This document shows, piece by piece, positions 11,931 to 25,500 of a DNA stretch of 64,000 nt. Below the pieces are notes generated by a model. The model saw nothing but the letters and a program-made list of their open reading frames with translations. It searched no databases and had not been told where the DNA came from. The translations under genes and the position numbers were made by a program. The stretch is taken from NCBI GenBank assembly GCA_034509425.1, contig JAVTVJ010000349.1, forward strand, positions 372,001 through 436,000. The letters are read 5' to 3'. How positions within the stretch are numbered: position 1 is the first letter of the stretch; every line of letters starts with the position of its first letter. The stretch comes from Eopsaltria australis. Taxonomy: Eukaryota; Chordata; Aves; Passeriformes; Petroicidae.

Positions 11931-12323
11931 TTAAAAGATCCCTTTTTAAATGTGGACACCGGAGCTCTATGATGGCCAGTGAAGTTCCCCTGGGAGTGCA
12001 GTTTCAGACAGCCTAAAATTAGGTTTCTGCTTTGACTTGTCTGCTCCATAATTATCCTCCATTCTTTATAAAGAAGCTTAGAAAAGCAGGTCAGGTATCC
12101 CCAGGGCTGAAGTTAATTTTTGTGATTACTTCCCTCCACTCCTCTACTGCTGGCCTTTCTTTACTTCTTTTCACCACAGCATCTCCCTAGGTGCTCGACT
12201 CCTTGGCCTCTGAAGTCCTTCATGGGAACCAAGTTTAAGTCAGTCTAAAACTTTAGAGATACTAGATAGTCTTGCTGATTCAGAGCTGTCAGCTTGGAAA
12301 TGAAGAGGGAGAGAAAGAACTAG

Positions 12324-12895
12324 TACCTTAGTTTTGGCTGGGATAGTTGTTTTTGTTCCTAGTGGCTGATGCAGTGGTGTGTTTTGGATTTTGGATGACA
12401 ATAACATTGATAACATGGTGATGTTTTAGCTGTTGCTGAGCAGGGCTTACTCTGATTCAAAGAATTTTCAGCTTGTCATGCTGCCCTGCCAGTGAGGGGG
12501 CGTGAGGTGCACAAGGAACTGGGAGGGTACATGTCCAGGACAGCTGACTCCAATGGACACAAGATATATTCCATACCGTAATCAGCACCCTACTGAGCAA
12601 TAAAACTAAGGCCAATTGGCCAACAAGGGGGAGCAGCCCCTTGCTCATGATGGACTGGGCATCAGTCAGTGCATGGTGAGCAACTGCATTGTGCACCACT
12701 TGCTTTATATATTCTCTTATCATTAATATTATTTTACTTTCCCTTTACAGATAAGGTCTGTACTTATCTCAGCCCACATGATTTACCTCTTTCCCTCTTC
12801 TCTCCCTTTTTCCTCCACCTCACTAGAGGGGAGTGAGAGAATTGTTGTGTGGTGTTTGGCTGCTGGCTGGGGTTAAACCCCAACAGTCCTTTTTG
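12324..12895 (+). repeat. 5' LTR of endogenous retrovirus (passerine ERV family)
   Basis: The segment starts at the position matching the LTR's TGTGTTGG terminus (here degenerate), followed by 'gttttggctgggatag' at 12,331. It ends with the family's 'ctggggttaaacccc' and ACA at 12,895, about 572 bp in total. The middle contains 'ctgctgagca'-like and 'ggacagctgactcc' blocks that recur in opposite orientation in the LTR at 39,136-39,634. The far end has the pyrimidine-rich stretch followed by 'agaggggagtgagagaatt'. A putative primer-binding site follows immediately, which fixes it as the 5' LTR of the provirus to its right. The 88-codon minus frame at 12,457-12,723 is spurious. Confidence 0.85.
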
Positions 12896-15765
12896 GTACC
12901 AAACATTGTGTTCAGAGGTGAGATAACAGATCTGACCACATATGTGTTGATAAAATTTTGTTTTATAAGTTCATTGTATTAGTTTAATAGTCACTGATCA
13001 CAATGTTGATTTATCTGCCCTCAGAGAATTTGTGCTTGTTCTCAGGGTTATGTTATGTAAGACCTTACTTGCTGTATGTGTTCCCTGTTGTGCTGTTTAT
13101 CATCCCTGGGGGCTGGATTAAGGTTATCATTTTGCTGTACTGTGTAACATTGGCTTATGATATCATAAAATAAGTGGTCGTGAGACTAATCTGGTATTTG
13201 TACTCAGCATTATTGTCATCTCTGTACTTTGGGAACCATCTCTCAGGAACTATTAACAATTACACTCCACCTTTTCTCCTCAGAGAGCCTGTGGGAGAGA
13301 CAAGAGGGAACACTCCCCCACTACTTCACCTTCCCCTTCTCCTCCAGGCTAGTTACAATAGCTCTTGAGAATTTTGAATCCTTGGAATGTTCAAACAAGA
13401 CTGTTCCTCCTTCTGTCTCCTGAGTGAATTTCAGGTCTTGTTTAAGGTTAAATAAGTATTTAAGAATACCACCCAGAGATCTATCCCAAGGCTGGATAGT
13501 TATGAGTGGCAGGATGTGTGGGATATTATGGGCAAGAACCTAGGAAATCAGACACCTCCAATGTTTTGAAACTTCACCCCTAAAAAAATGCAGAATCCAG
13601 AAAAACTGGTAAAATATTTGGAAAAAAAAATGTCGTGACCCTGACAATTCCAGAGAGAAACAAATCACTGCCACATGCTGGGGCCTGACTCATGAAGATC
13701 CAGCCCTGCTCAAAACCCTTCAGGGGAAAAAGGAGGTCTCTGGATCTGATGAGAAAATGACAGACATGGCAGCAAACACAACAGGCACTGGGGCTACTCA
13801 ACCGCCTGCGACAAGCACTGCAGCTCCTCCAACCCTGGCAAGTATGAAGCTGGACCAGGGTACCAACACGTGCTGGTAACAGTTGCCCCAATATACATGA
13901 GAAGAAATACAGGATGCAAAAGTGAGCTTGTTTAATAAGGGAAGAAACTCCTACAAAAAAGGGAAGGAGGAAGAAGAAGATAAGGCAGGAATATCCAAGT
14001 ACCATCATGAGAACAGGGGGAGGAAGTGACAGAACTCATAAACAAGGTAGCAACTGCCTGATCCCTACCCCAGAGAGAACTATGAGATATGTGAGAAGAT
14101 TTCAGCTTCATCCAGGCCAGCACATTGTCACCTGATTGCTTCAGTGCTAGGTTAGCAGGACCAGCAGCCTGCAAATAGAGGCTAGAAAAGCCAAGCAGAT
14201 GGGGTCTCTTCCTAGGGAAGGCATTGACAAAGTGATTGGAAAAAGGGCACAAGACCTCAGCCTCTGGATGTGACTTCTATTGGGTGGTAAGGGAAGGTTT
14301 CCCTTCAGGGAAGATGTTATGTCATTCAGGCAAATGGATCATCATTGAGAAAGGTATCCAATACCTGAGGGAATTAGCCATGCTGGAGGTGATTTCTGAT
14401 AAGCAATGAGAAATTATTCAAAGACCCAGACGAAATCAAGTGTATGTCACCCAGGTGGTAGAAGTTTGTACGGAGCTCACCATTGTTATACACTAACTCA
14501 TGGGCAGTATTGACCTGGAAAGATGGAGAGAGACAAACAGTGGATGAATTGGCTCTCCAATTCCAGCAGCATGAAGAAATTCTCTCTAGCTCCAATGGGG
14601 CTGTGTCTTAGCTGTGAAGAAAGTGTTCCAAGAGTTCCAGCAATTCCTAGTGGAACTTTATGGACCAGTATCTCAGCTATCAGGAGTTAGAGCTCCTCTG
14701 CTCAGAAGAGAGGATATAATGATTACACACCACAGGCAATCCTGTGGCTTTACCTGACCACAAAGAAGACATGAGAAAGTAGGATGGAAAATCTACCTCA
14801 ACACCTTCACAGGTGTGTGATTTGCAGGAAAAACAACCACAAAATGGGGTTCTTCAGGAAAACTGCTGCTCCAGTTTCAAGCAGGCAGTTTCCCAAACAC
14901 AGAAGAGCTGATCTTACTTTTGATGTTAATAAAGAGAATTCTGTTTTGCATATACAAAAAGCGAGTAACCAATATGATGATCAAGACTAGAGGGGCCCTG
15001 CCTCCAGCCAGGTGGAGGAAGGGGAGACAATGGGGTTTACTGTGTGATTTTGATGGCCTGGTACATCAGGCCAACAGGAGTATAAGGCTTTAGTGGATAC
15101 TGGTGCACAGTGTATCCTAATACCACCAAGCTATAGAGAAGCAGAATTTATATCTCTGGAATAACCTGAGTGTCCCAACATCTAATTGTCTTGGAGGCTG
15201 AAGTGACCCTCAGTGGGAATGAGTGGCAAAAGCCCCCCGTTGTGACTAGTCCAGAGACTGTGCATCCTTGACAGAGACTCAGAAGAGGGTGTTTAAAGGA
15301 CCCAGATGGTTGGGCTTTCTGCACAGCTATCTTGCAGATGGAGGAAATTAGGCAGGTGTCTACCTTGCCTAGCTCTCAGAGGATCCTTGTGGCATGGAGT
15401 TGCTGAAGGTTGAAGAACAATAGGTGCCAATTGCTACCACAGCAGTGCACTGACGGCAATATCCCACCAACATGACTCCCATCCTTAAGCTGGTTTGTTG
15501 ACTGGAGAGCCAAGGAGTCATCAGCAAGGTCTGCTCAACTTTTAACAATCCTGCATGGCCAGTGCAAAGGTCTAATTGAAAATGGAGACTTAACAGCAGA
15601 CTATCGTGGTCTCTATGAAGTCACAGCGTCACTGAATGCTGCTGTGCCCTGACATGCTAAAGCTTCCATCAGAACGGTAGTTGAAGGCTGCCACACGGTA
15701 TGCCCCAAATGTGAACTGGTATTGTTTTCTCAGTCTCTTTGGCAGCAGACTGCAGGTCACAATAG
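12896..15765 (+). mobile_element. Endogenous retrovirus remnant: leader, gag, protease, start of pol (3'-truncated)
   Basis: Follows the 5' LTR in the same orientation. A leader of roughly 0.6 kb leads to decayed gag remains (about 13,500-15,000) broken by stops and frameshifts. At 15,096-15,107 the frame gives the aspartic-protease signature D-T-G-A, after which pol-like sequence continues with stops to about 15,765, including the beginning of the reverse transcriptase (a D-Y-R codon group near 15,600). The remainder of pol, any env and the 3' LTR are missing. The sequence is too decayed to encode a product. The protease-to-RT arrangement and LTR suggest a class III (ERVL-like) element, but class assignment is inference. 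Open frames on the opposite strand (142 and 106 codons at 13,580-14,252) are shadows. The right edge is approximate. Confidence 0.82.
12904..12921 (+). other. Decayed retroviral primer-binding site
   Basis: 'tggtaccaaacattg' lies 8 bases past the LTR's terminal ACA, the expected place for a tRNA primer-binding site. It starts with the required TGG and resembles a lysine-tRNA type site with several substitutions. The tRNA assignment is inference. Confidence 0.45.
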
Positions 15766-18300
15766 AAGGTAAGACACTCATCCTATCTTTATGTGTTAAT
15801 GATTTGCAGTAGTTTTTTCTTGCTCATTTCACAGAATCCTTTCACTGATGGGGGAAAAAAACACTTGAAAGGAAATAAATTAATTAACTTGACATTGCTG
15901 AGTGTCTGATAACAAGAATAGATGTAAGCCTGCAGGATTACTAGAATGAACATCCCCACTGGACAAATGCCTTCCTCACTTACCTAAGGCAACTCTTTGA
16001 TTTAAGTGGAATTCTGGTGATATATAGGAGATGTATGAGATTTGGTCCATTGATTTTTAGTGAGGTTAACAAGTACCTGAGCAGATTTTAAATTGAGTTT
16101 TGAAGCTACACATTTTTACTAAGCTGGTAAGTCCCTGTAATGGATCCTACCACGGTGTCTCCTGATTTACAGAGAAAGGGGACTTCCAAACACAAAGAAG
16201 TGAAACTCATGTGGAATGCCCCTAAACATGTCATTTCAAGCTTTTATTATGTAAATTATTTTGTCCTTTGTATACACATAAAATTCTTGGGATTAGGACT
16301 AAATACACACAGGACAACACCTAAATATAATTAACTATACATTGTATCCTTCTGGTTTTTTTAATAGTTAATAAATAGGTCAGAAAATGTAAGAGCAAAT
16401 TGCCTGTTAGATGCTAGATTAACACCAGTTATGTGAACATGTATTAATTTTCCCAAAACAAAGAAGAATAAACATTTCTTATATATATTGTAATGACTCA
16501 TTCATGCAAAAAATTCCAAACTATCTATAAAACATATGAACTAAATCCAATAAAGGACTGATGTATACTAATAAAGCCTAAACCAAAAGCAGTGAACAAG
16601 GAGTATCTCAGAGTTAACCAGAAGAGAACACTGCAGAAAGATGCATATTTGTTTTATACATTCCTTTAAAGATAAGATATTTACCTGCAGTGATGAGCCA
16701 GTTATCTCCCACCACATGGGCCCTACATCCAGAAATGCAGCAGGTGGCTGTATGTAGCATATAAATTCCTGAATGAATGGCCCAGGTTCCACTGTTGTTT
16801 AAAATACTCTTGGTGCCATCTGGCTTGTGAAAACACTGACTCCGGCTTGGTTATTGGCTCCCAATGTGCTTACATATTTTTATTAGCAAATCATTCACTA
16901 AAATGAGTAAAAAGGTCAAAGAAACAGGAACAGATACATACTTCCTAAACACCAAAGTATTTTTCATTCCACCCTGAATGACTGGTGCTATACTGTTTAG
17001 CTGCATTGACTCCAGAGCACTTCCACCAATGCAGAAGTCCTACCTCTATCATGATTCAGCAGTGCAATTACTGAACTGTTTTGTACAATGAAAGTGTAGA
17101 GGGGAATCATAGCTTGTCTTCATGGGGGAGAAACAGGATAAGGGTTGTTTTGCTGGTTTTTTAGAGGTTGTATGGCAGCCCCTAATTAATTGAGCAGATT
17201 TTAGGAGTTCTCTGCATTATAAAGATATGATTTAGTTGGGAGTGTGGGCTAGAATTCAGGTCTCTGGTGTGGGAGGACAGCCTGCAGATGGCAGGTGCTG
17301 GCACACGGTATGGTTGGTCCATTGTGATGACCCAAAGACAGAGCTGGGCACAGGCAATTACATCCTCCACACACTGAAGATAAATGGGTGTGTAATTACA
17401 GAGCTGGTGCTCCAGACAATTGACTGGTCTTTTTTTTCTGGGTGATGAATTTAAAGTCTATATTAATTTCAAAACTTAGCTTCTGTTTGTTTTTGTAGTA
17501 ACTGCAATATTTTCATATGTTCTTAGCTCTGATGTCTCTGTTTTGTTCCATGAAAGGTCTAATAGTATAGAATAACTTGCTAGAGCACAATGAGTTTGTT
17601 TTTTCTCTCACATTGCAAGTTTTTGCTATACATAGTTGAAAATCAACAGAAGGACACTGCAATTTGCTAAAATCAATATAATTAGAGAAAAAAAAATTGA
17701 TGTACTGGAAAGACCACAATTCAGTGAACTGCAAGGCATGATTGAAATGCTTAATGAGCTGCTGAACTGTAGTGCTCTAGGTCTGGCATGTCATGGGACC
17801 CGGGTGCTTCTGATGCCATCCTGGCTCCCCAAAACTCTTCAAAGCACCATTTCATGTCAGCAGCTGCATTAGGATGAATATGTGTCATGCCTGCTGCCAT
17901 TTCAGGAAGTTACTTTTGCTGATACACAAAAATGTCAGACTTGCACCTATATTCTTCATGTTATCAAGATTTAGTGCTACTGCTAAGGTGAATGAGCAGC
18001 ACTGTACTTAAAGTCCTCTGTGAAAAGAGAACTTGCCCTTTGCACAGTTTAATTCTACCAAGAGTTGTCTGTTAAAAATATTTTGACTTTACATTGTTAT
18101 GACTACTATAAGTAAGCTTTGGGCTTTGCTCTTTTAGAATTAAACTATGCAGCCAGGGCTGGAGCCTCATGCATTAAGTCTGTTACCTTTGGATTTTTTT
18201 CATTTTCTCTCTCCTGTCCCAGATCTGCCATGAAACAGGAAATTAGGAGATAAGCCAATCAAGGATGGTTTGATTCAGACCTCTGCTTTTTCTCTGACCT
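15766..18300. other. Noncoding DNA with one exon-like stretch
   Basis: Mostly unique AT-rich sequence. One minus-strand stretch at 16,687-16,790 is listed separately as exon-like. The frames at 17,182-17,445 are open on both strands, and neither has a recognisable domain. Confidence 0.5.
16687..16790 (-). other. Exon-like open segment with consensus splice donor
   Basis: On the minus strand an open frame (peptide including PFIQEFICYIQPPAAFLD and VGPMWWEITG) runs into 'actgcag|gtaaat', a good 5' splice donor at 16,686/16,687. The possible acceptor 'aacaacag' at its other end lacks a proper pyrimidine tract. I do not recognise the peptide. It may be a chance frame, a lncRNA exon or a real orphan exon. 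Confidence 0.15.
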
Positions 18301-19570
18301 AGTCCATGAGACTCAGCAAGGTGGATCCTGTGAGGGATGTATACCTGCCCCTCTGCACCAGCTCATCTCATTTCCCCTCGCTGAGTTGGTGACAGGGCAG
18401 GAACGATGGCATGAGGCTGCAGTGGGCTAAACAACTCTTCTGCTGTGACTTCTGTGTGGGGTGCTTCATGAAGAGGCACAACCTTTCCTACAGCACAGGA
18501 CTTGGTCTCCTCTGCCCTCTGTATCTTCACATGTGATTTGTCTCAGTGGTTAAAGGAGACTGGGGCCCTGTGTCACAACTGCGGGAGCCACAAGGACTCC
18601 TCAAGGCACCACAGGCTGGGGTAAACCCTTGAGTGTGTCCCACACTTGTGCAGGACAGCTGACACATCTACAGTGTGGGAAACATGCCACTAGCCACTTA
18701 CATTATTGAAATTATGCAAAAGTGGAGAAATTATTTGCTTGGACTATGGTGCTCTGGATGTAATTTTCTCTCTGCCATTTGGTTTCTGAGATTATGAACT
18801 CCTAGTAAACAGAAAATTTATGCATAGAAAAACAAACAAAAATGAGAGGGTCAATTTTTACTACTCCTGCTAAATATAATATTAAATGAAAATGATCCTG
18901 TGAGGGACATTTGTTTACCTTAGTTTTGGAAAAGCAACAGCCTATCTCTTTTATTTCTGCCTGCTGCAGTAGCAGTGTCTGTGCACTATTTAAAGGTTCA
19001 TCTTCTCAGGAAGTAACAAGAGCAGGCTAATCCCCAGGGAGGGCAAGCAGGAGCTGGGGTAATGGCAAGGTGCAGGACACTGCCCTTATAAGAAAAGGTC
19101 ACTCTCACTGGACCTAAGCAAGGAGAACAGGGCAGGTCTGGTGATAGTAACGGGGAACTGTAACAGTCCAGAAAAGTCTGAGGACAAATTAGGAAGTGAG
19201 GATGTTGGCCAGGCACAGTCACACCACCAACATGGCTCAGGCCAGAACCAAGGAAAACAGCTACAGCTTACATGCATGAGTAAAGAAGGGGGAGGCCCTG
19301 ACAGAGTTTTTGATGTCTCTCTTGCACAGCTTTTGCCCTAGCAGCCTGATCCCGGCTTAGCCTTTGTCCCAGCTGCGCCGTGTCAGGGCTGGCCAGCAGC
19401 ACAGGCAGCAGCCCCTTGTGGGGGCAGAGGTTGAGACTGAACAGACCTGCAGGACAGGAAGGCCATGTCTTCTGTAGGATGTTGACAAATGGAGAATGTA
19501 TTCTCTTCTTCAAGAGGATCACTGTGTGCCTGAGACCCAGTGACAATCAGGATTTCAGGAAATAAATACT
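18301..19570. other. GC-richer noncoding patches, unidentified
   Basis: Two patches (about 18,310-18,680 and 18,990-19,480) are visibly richer in G+C than their surroundings but not CpG-rich. Frames are open on both strands (92 codons minus at 19,268-19,546; 66 plus at 19,141-19,341), which argues for composition rather than coding. They could be old LTR or retroelement remnants that I cannot place. Confidence 0.35.
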
Positions 19571-22500
19571 ACAACCATGTCATGATGTTTTCTGCAGGGT
19601 AAAGCTGAGATGATAACAAGATTACCACCTGTATTTCAAAAATAAAACAAAAAACTCCCCCACAACTAAAAAAGAGGTAGATTACATAAAACAAATGTTC
19701 TGCAGAAAGACATAACAAATTTCTATTCCACTCTGGAGAGGTTTCTGAGCACCATTATCATATTGTGATGCTATGCTACAATTAATCAGCCTTTTTAGTG
19801 ATGTTGTAATAAACTCAGAGGTTCAAATTTTCAGCTTGTGAAAGTCAATATGGGTCCATTGATTTCAATGGAACAGTGCCAGGTGAATATCTGGCTGCAG
19901 ACATCAAGGGGAGTTGTACAGAGATGTTTAATAAAGCAAGAGACTTGTGTTTTCACAGTAGATAAATGACTTCCCGAGTGATGCTGCAGTCTCTTGTGGC
20001 ACCTCTTCTCCAAGAAGTTTTATTTTAATCATTCTCATAAAGTTCCCTTAACTGCAACAATAATGCTAAGTGCCTGACACAAAGCAAAGGAAATCAGATT
20101 TCTGGATAACTACTGGAATGAAATGTTGCCCCCAGGTTGCTGGCTAGGTTTTGGGGTTTTTTTCTGATAGGATTTTTATTCTGTTATTTCCTTCCTTTTA
20201 GTAGTATTGAAAGTACATAAAACCCCAACTTCTTTGGTCCTTAAACAGACAGACATCCACGTGCTCACTGTAAGTAAAGCCTGTAACACGAAGTGTCATT
20301 GATGTAGTTTTAGCTATGTTTTTTGTGGTATAAAACAATGGTCTTAAGACTAACTGCCCAGTTTATCACATCAGTAATTCTGCTGCACGTTCACCTGATA
20401 AAAACAGATTTAACCCTACAATAAAGATGAAGGAATCAATGAAGTACTCAAAATTGTTTAAATGGACTTAGTTTGGGATAGCACAGCACACTAGTACTTA
20501 TGAAATTTTGTGTGAGAAAGTCTCATTTAAACCTTGTCTGATGATAGTAAAGCAATGAATTTAGCAGCACAAATATAGTATTACTAAAACACATAAATTT
20601 ATCTTCTGTTTACCCCTCAATGAATCAATAGGTACTGCATATGCTCAGTAGTTCTGATACAAGCAAGCATCTTTATTTGTCTGTTTATTTGCCCAGATAT
20701 GTATATTTGAGTCAAATCTGAGCCATTCACGTTTGACAGATTTGATCCTGGTCTGCAGTCAAAACTGATTTTTCCTTGCACATCTCTGTATGTGATTAAA
20801 AATCTCAGATTCCTTTATATGTGAATTGGTTAATTTAAGATTTTCTTCCAACCTAATTTTGTTCCATTTGTTAGCCTGTGTAAGTTCTACTCAGATTAAT
20901 TTCAGACAAGTTGGTAAACAGTGCAAGTGGAAGCAGCTTTATTGACTTCCTAAGGGTTTTTGGCATGAATTTAAATACAGACTGAAGGCAGCTATGGCAG
21001 TAGGCACCATAGACAGCACCATCATTTCTATATGCAATAAAATGTACTTAATGTAAGTAGCAGTTTATAGAAAAATTCCAGAATTTTGAGGTCCATTCAG
21101 AATCAGGAAGCTCTGACTTTTATACTTAAAGTAGGAACCCCATTGGCAATACTGAAATCAGTTGTACTTTTGCTGAAAACCTAGTTAAATGCGAGGCATT
21201 TAAAAAGAACGAAGACATAATTGAGTTATCAATTGTGAACAATTTGTAGCATTTGACTTGATTCATAAAAGCAAAGATCCTTCCAGGATCCAAGGAATAA
21301 CAGGTTCAATGCAACGTCATCCTCTTCCTCATCCTTCAAGGATCTCTTGTATTACTTCAACGTCTCCATCTGGGTGGACTAGGATAAGCAGTCAGAGACT
21401 GACAAATCTTATTACAACCAAACAAGCTTTAGTAAATTTCAGGTAGAAATATGCATGTAGGATATCAGTGAAACTAATGAAACACTGGAAGAGACTGCCC
21501 ACAGACCCTAGCATGTTTCTTTCACTGGAAGTTTTCAGAAGGACTGGGGAAAGTACAGCTGCCCCTTATGTTAGAGAGGTAAATGGTTAAGATGACAATG
21601 TTGTGTGTTTTCAAACTTTTACCTTACTCTTGTATGGTCTGTAATAACCAGGTGATCTCTGTGTCTGACCACATCAGCTGCAGTGATTGGAAGGCTGCTG
21701 GCTTGTCCTGCAGCATTCTGCTGGGTGCTCTGGCTTCTGAATACAAACTGACCATGGCAGCTACGGGCCTTCCTGTTCCTTGGCTCGACATCAGCAAAGC
21801 CTTTCTCACATAGATAGCTGGCAGTTCTCTTCTTCACAGTGTAATTGGTTACTCACCTGTAGATATTAACTGAAATATAAGCAATGAACAACTCCAGGAA
21901 TTAAGAAGTGCTATGAGTTTACCTGACCCCTCAAAATAGATTATCTTCAAATACTCATCCCAGGGCCCAAAAAGGCATTGTATTCTGCTTTGAATTGCTG
22001 TAAGATAGAAGTACTGTCCTGCTTAGGGTTCATCACCCCATCTTGTGATGTTCTGTCTCATTCATTTCAGAAACAGCACTGGTGGAATGGTAATATAAAT
22101 TGGTTTCTATGGCTGCATCTCTTGTAATTTCAGAAGTAGTATCTGCACTCCCATAAACAAACTCATTAAAATCTACTTGAGCTTGCCTTGGATGCCCTCA
22201 GAGAGAGAGAGATTGTTGCTGGCTTCTCACTTTTCCTATTTATTATAATCTCTTCTAGTTTAGTAAACTTCTTGAGAATTCAGAGTCAATTCTCAGTGAC
22301 TTAATCTGAATGATACAGCTCTTCTGCATTCCCAGAAGAGCATGCCACCCGCATACCTTCCAGAAAGATGCCACAAATCTCCACAATTTGCTGTGACCTA
22401 CAGAAAAGCCTGAATTTATCACATTAATGCAACAGAAAATTTCTGTGGCCCCATATGATAATTCCAGAAATTTACAGAAATGTGTTTTCTCTCTATAATC

Positions 22501-25500
22501 CATAATATTATATATTCATAATATGACCCAAATTAGGCCTAACAAGTGTCCCTTCCAGAAAACTATGTAATGAATAAATTCCTATTACACAGGAGAAGCT
22601 AGTATGACATAGTTAGATTTTGTAGTGGTCTGCTATTTACCACTTACTGGCATCCAGTGTAAGGGATTATTTTTCACATGGGTAAAGGATTTTAATTCCA
22701 TAAATTTTCAGCTGCTTCAAGTACTGCAGCTATGATTTACTTGCAAGTGCATTGCAAAGTCGTATTCAGATGTTGCATAGTGCTGTCATAGCAGTAATGC
22801 TGTCTTGCATAGCATAGTAGCATCCTTCCTACTGTCTAAGGTAGTTTCATAAGCTACTTCCATAATAAATAAATAAAATCACTGAGCCACAGCACAGTTT
22901 GAGCACTGATGTATCATTATCTGTAAGCTCCCTGGCACAATTCTGGCCGGTGCCAGCTTGTTCTGTCCTAGACAATGCTTGACCATGGTTTAGAAGATTG
23001 CATGGGACATACAAAACCAGGTTGCATTGTGCCCCTTGCTTTCAGGCACCAAGAGCAGGCTGTATCCCAAAAGCTAAACATGGGTGTTTGACTCACAAAC
23101 TGAGTTGAGTGCAGCTTCCATTGTGCCAGGGGAGCTCTCTCTCTTCTATCTCACCTTGCTTTACAACTACTATCAAAAGTTCAGTGCCTTTCCTTTATCT
23201 CATCGCTGTCAAAATTCCCTTTCTAGACTGCTGTTCTCCTCAGTTCCTGTAACTAGTAAAAGCATAAATCTCAGGGATGTCAGTAGGCATCTTCCCTTTC
23301 CTAAGCCTGTTCCCACAAGCCTCTCACTTTGGTCCCACTGTTTCCATTCCCTTCTCTCCCTGGCAATGCACTGACTCAGCTGTTGACACTAAGGTTGTAC
23401 AACTCATGGCATTGAGTTTCTGAAATTATGATGAAAACTGTTGAAGAACAGCACAGGAACAGCTCCCTGTCTAGACCCACATTCCGTTTCCCTTTTGTTC
23501 TTCTGAAGCCAAAAAAAGATCTTCATATAACTTTTACCTTATTCTTATTTCTGTCACTGTCCTCTTTTGGCTGACTCCTCAGTTCCATTGTGTGTGACCC
23601 AACTTATTCCTAGGAATGAGGAGGATGCCACTTCCCAGCAGTCATGCCTATGCCAATTGGCATTTCCTAGGAGCTCATGGAGATGTTTATACACCAAGGG
23701 GCTTTTTGGTCAATTTGTCAGAAGTTCAAAACCAGCCAGTGAAGGTTTTGGTAGCTATAAGATGGCTGCTGATGATACAGTGTGAAATATTCCATAATTG
23801 TAACACAGTTACAGATGTTAAGAGCAATCCTCACACGTTACTTTACCTCTCATTTTAATGTGCTGTTTAGCATGAGAGGAGTCTTCTGCTCCCAAAGAGC
23901 GGCTCTATATGGAACTTGAATCCAAGATTTCTCCTCTACCTTGTGACCTTGACTTGGCTCGTTTCCTGCAGCCAGATTTACTTAGATGAAAGGCTGGACT
24001 TCTGTGTAGGTTGACAGCATGCTACAGGTTTCATGAAGTCAAAACGGTACAAAGTGACTCAGATCTCTTTTTAGTTGTAGCTAAAAGAATCCAGCCTGCT
24101 GTAGTCTCCAACTCTTTTGTCACACTCACTGAAAATCCATAAGGTAGCTTCTGAATCTACTTTAGAAACAAAACTGGCTTCTGGCTCCATCCCTGGGCTT
24201 TCTACTGTGTATTCTCTCCAAATGCTATAATAGGTTAGTTGTTTTATAAGCTAGAATAGCCAACAAAGAGTGAAAACTAAGGATTATGCCTATTTAACAA
24301 CTGATTTAGATGAAAGCTCTAAATATTTGCTGAATGCTACACTTAGTACCAGAATAGTTTTCTGGTGTGGAAGGAAAAGAATGCTTTATTAACTTTTAAA
24401 AATATTCGTAGTATACTATGCACTAGAGATCTAAATGGTGCCTGCAAGTGCTGGATAGGGCATATGCTTTGTTATGTGAAATGAGTAAACCAGATACTGT
24501 TATACTAGTAAACCTCAAATAAATTATTCAAAACATCGAGGTAACTCCCTTTTTGCTATGCATCATTCTTTGCTATGGAGGCTCTTAACTTTTAAAGGAA
24601 ATCTTCTGTCCTCAGGAACATTAGCACTCATTGGGGAAGACTGGTATTGAAGTAGCAGCTAGCCCTTTCAAGTGAAATACTCAATTGTGTTTCTCTCATA
24701 CAATTAGGTTACAAACTTGGCTAAAAATGTAGTATGTGAAACCAAGCCCAAGTGAAAGTGTGCTTGGTCAGGAAAGCTGCATGTTACTGAAACAGCTTTA
24801 AAGATTTTTTTCTGGTGAAAATTAGCTGTGTCTTTAGAAGTTATAACCACCTCAGTTTTTTTTTTTTTTTTTTTCTATTAGCTCTAAACTTGAGGCCAGA
24901 TTGATAGTAAATTTGATGTGATAGGTATGATTAATTAGATCAGTAGGAGTTTATAAAAAATATTTAATGGTTTCCCAAATATATGGCTATCTTATAACTC
25001 TTAGATTTCTGATATTCAGAACTTTTGAGTGAAGATGTATTTCTTTATAGAGTGATAATGTACTGAGGCATCACCATCCACATTATTAGTGAATCAGTGC
25101 TAAGATTCACCAGTCTCACAAAGCATATATAATTTTTCAGGCAGCTAAAAGCCACTTCGGTTCCTGACTTAAATGACTCCGGCTGCCTTTTACAGATTTT
25201 GTATTGATAGAAATTGCCTCTTGCCTGTCAGGTATTTATGGGTTAGCCTTATCAGAGACTGACTCCAGCAAACTGTGTGAATAGAAGTGAATTTAAAAGA
25301 GGACAAAGATCCCATTACAAACTATTCTATTGATTTCACAAAAAAAAATTCTGCTGTAAATAAGGAACTTAAACAGTTTACATGCGCCTAAGTAGCTCGG
25401 TCTACTTATCTACTGTTAATGGTATTGCCTTCACAGAGTAAGCTGTACAATAATTTATAAACTGTACAAAGACTCAACCACCTGATTTTGAAGACCAAAA

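Noticed and set aside
13580..14252. 142- and 106-codon minus-strand frames
   Set aside because: They are antisense to decayed retroviral gag sequence of the plus-oriented provirus.
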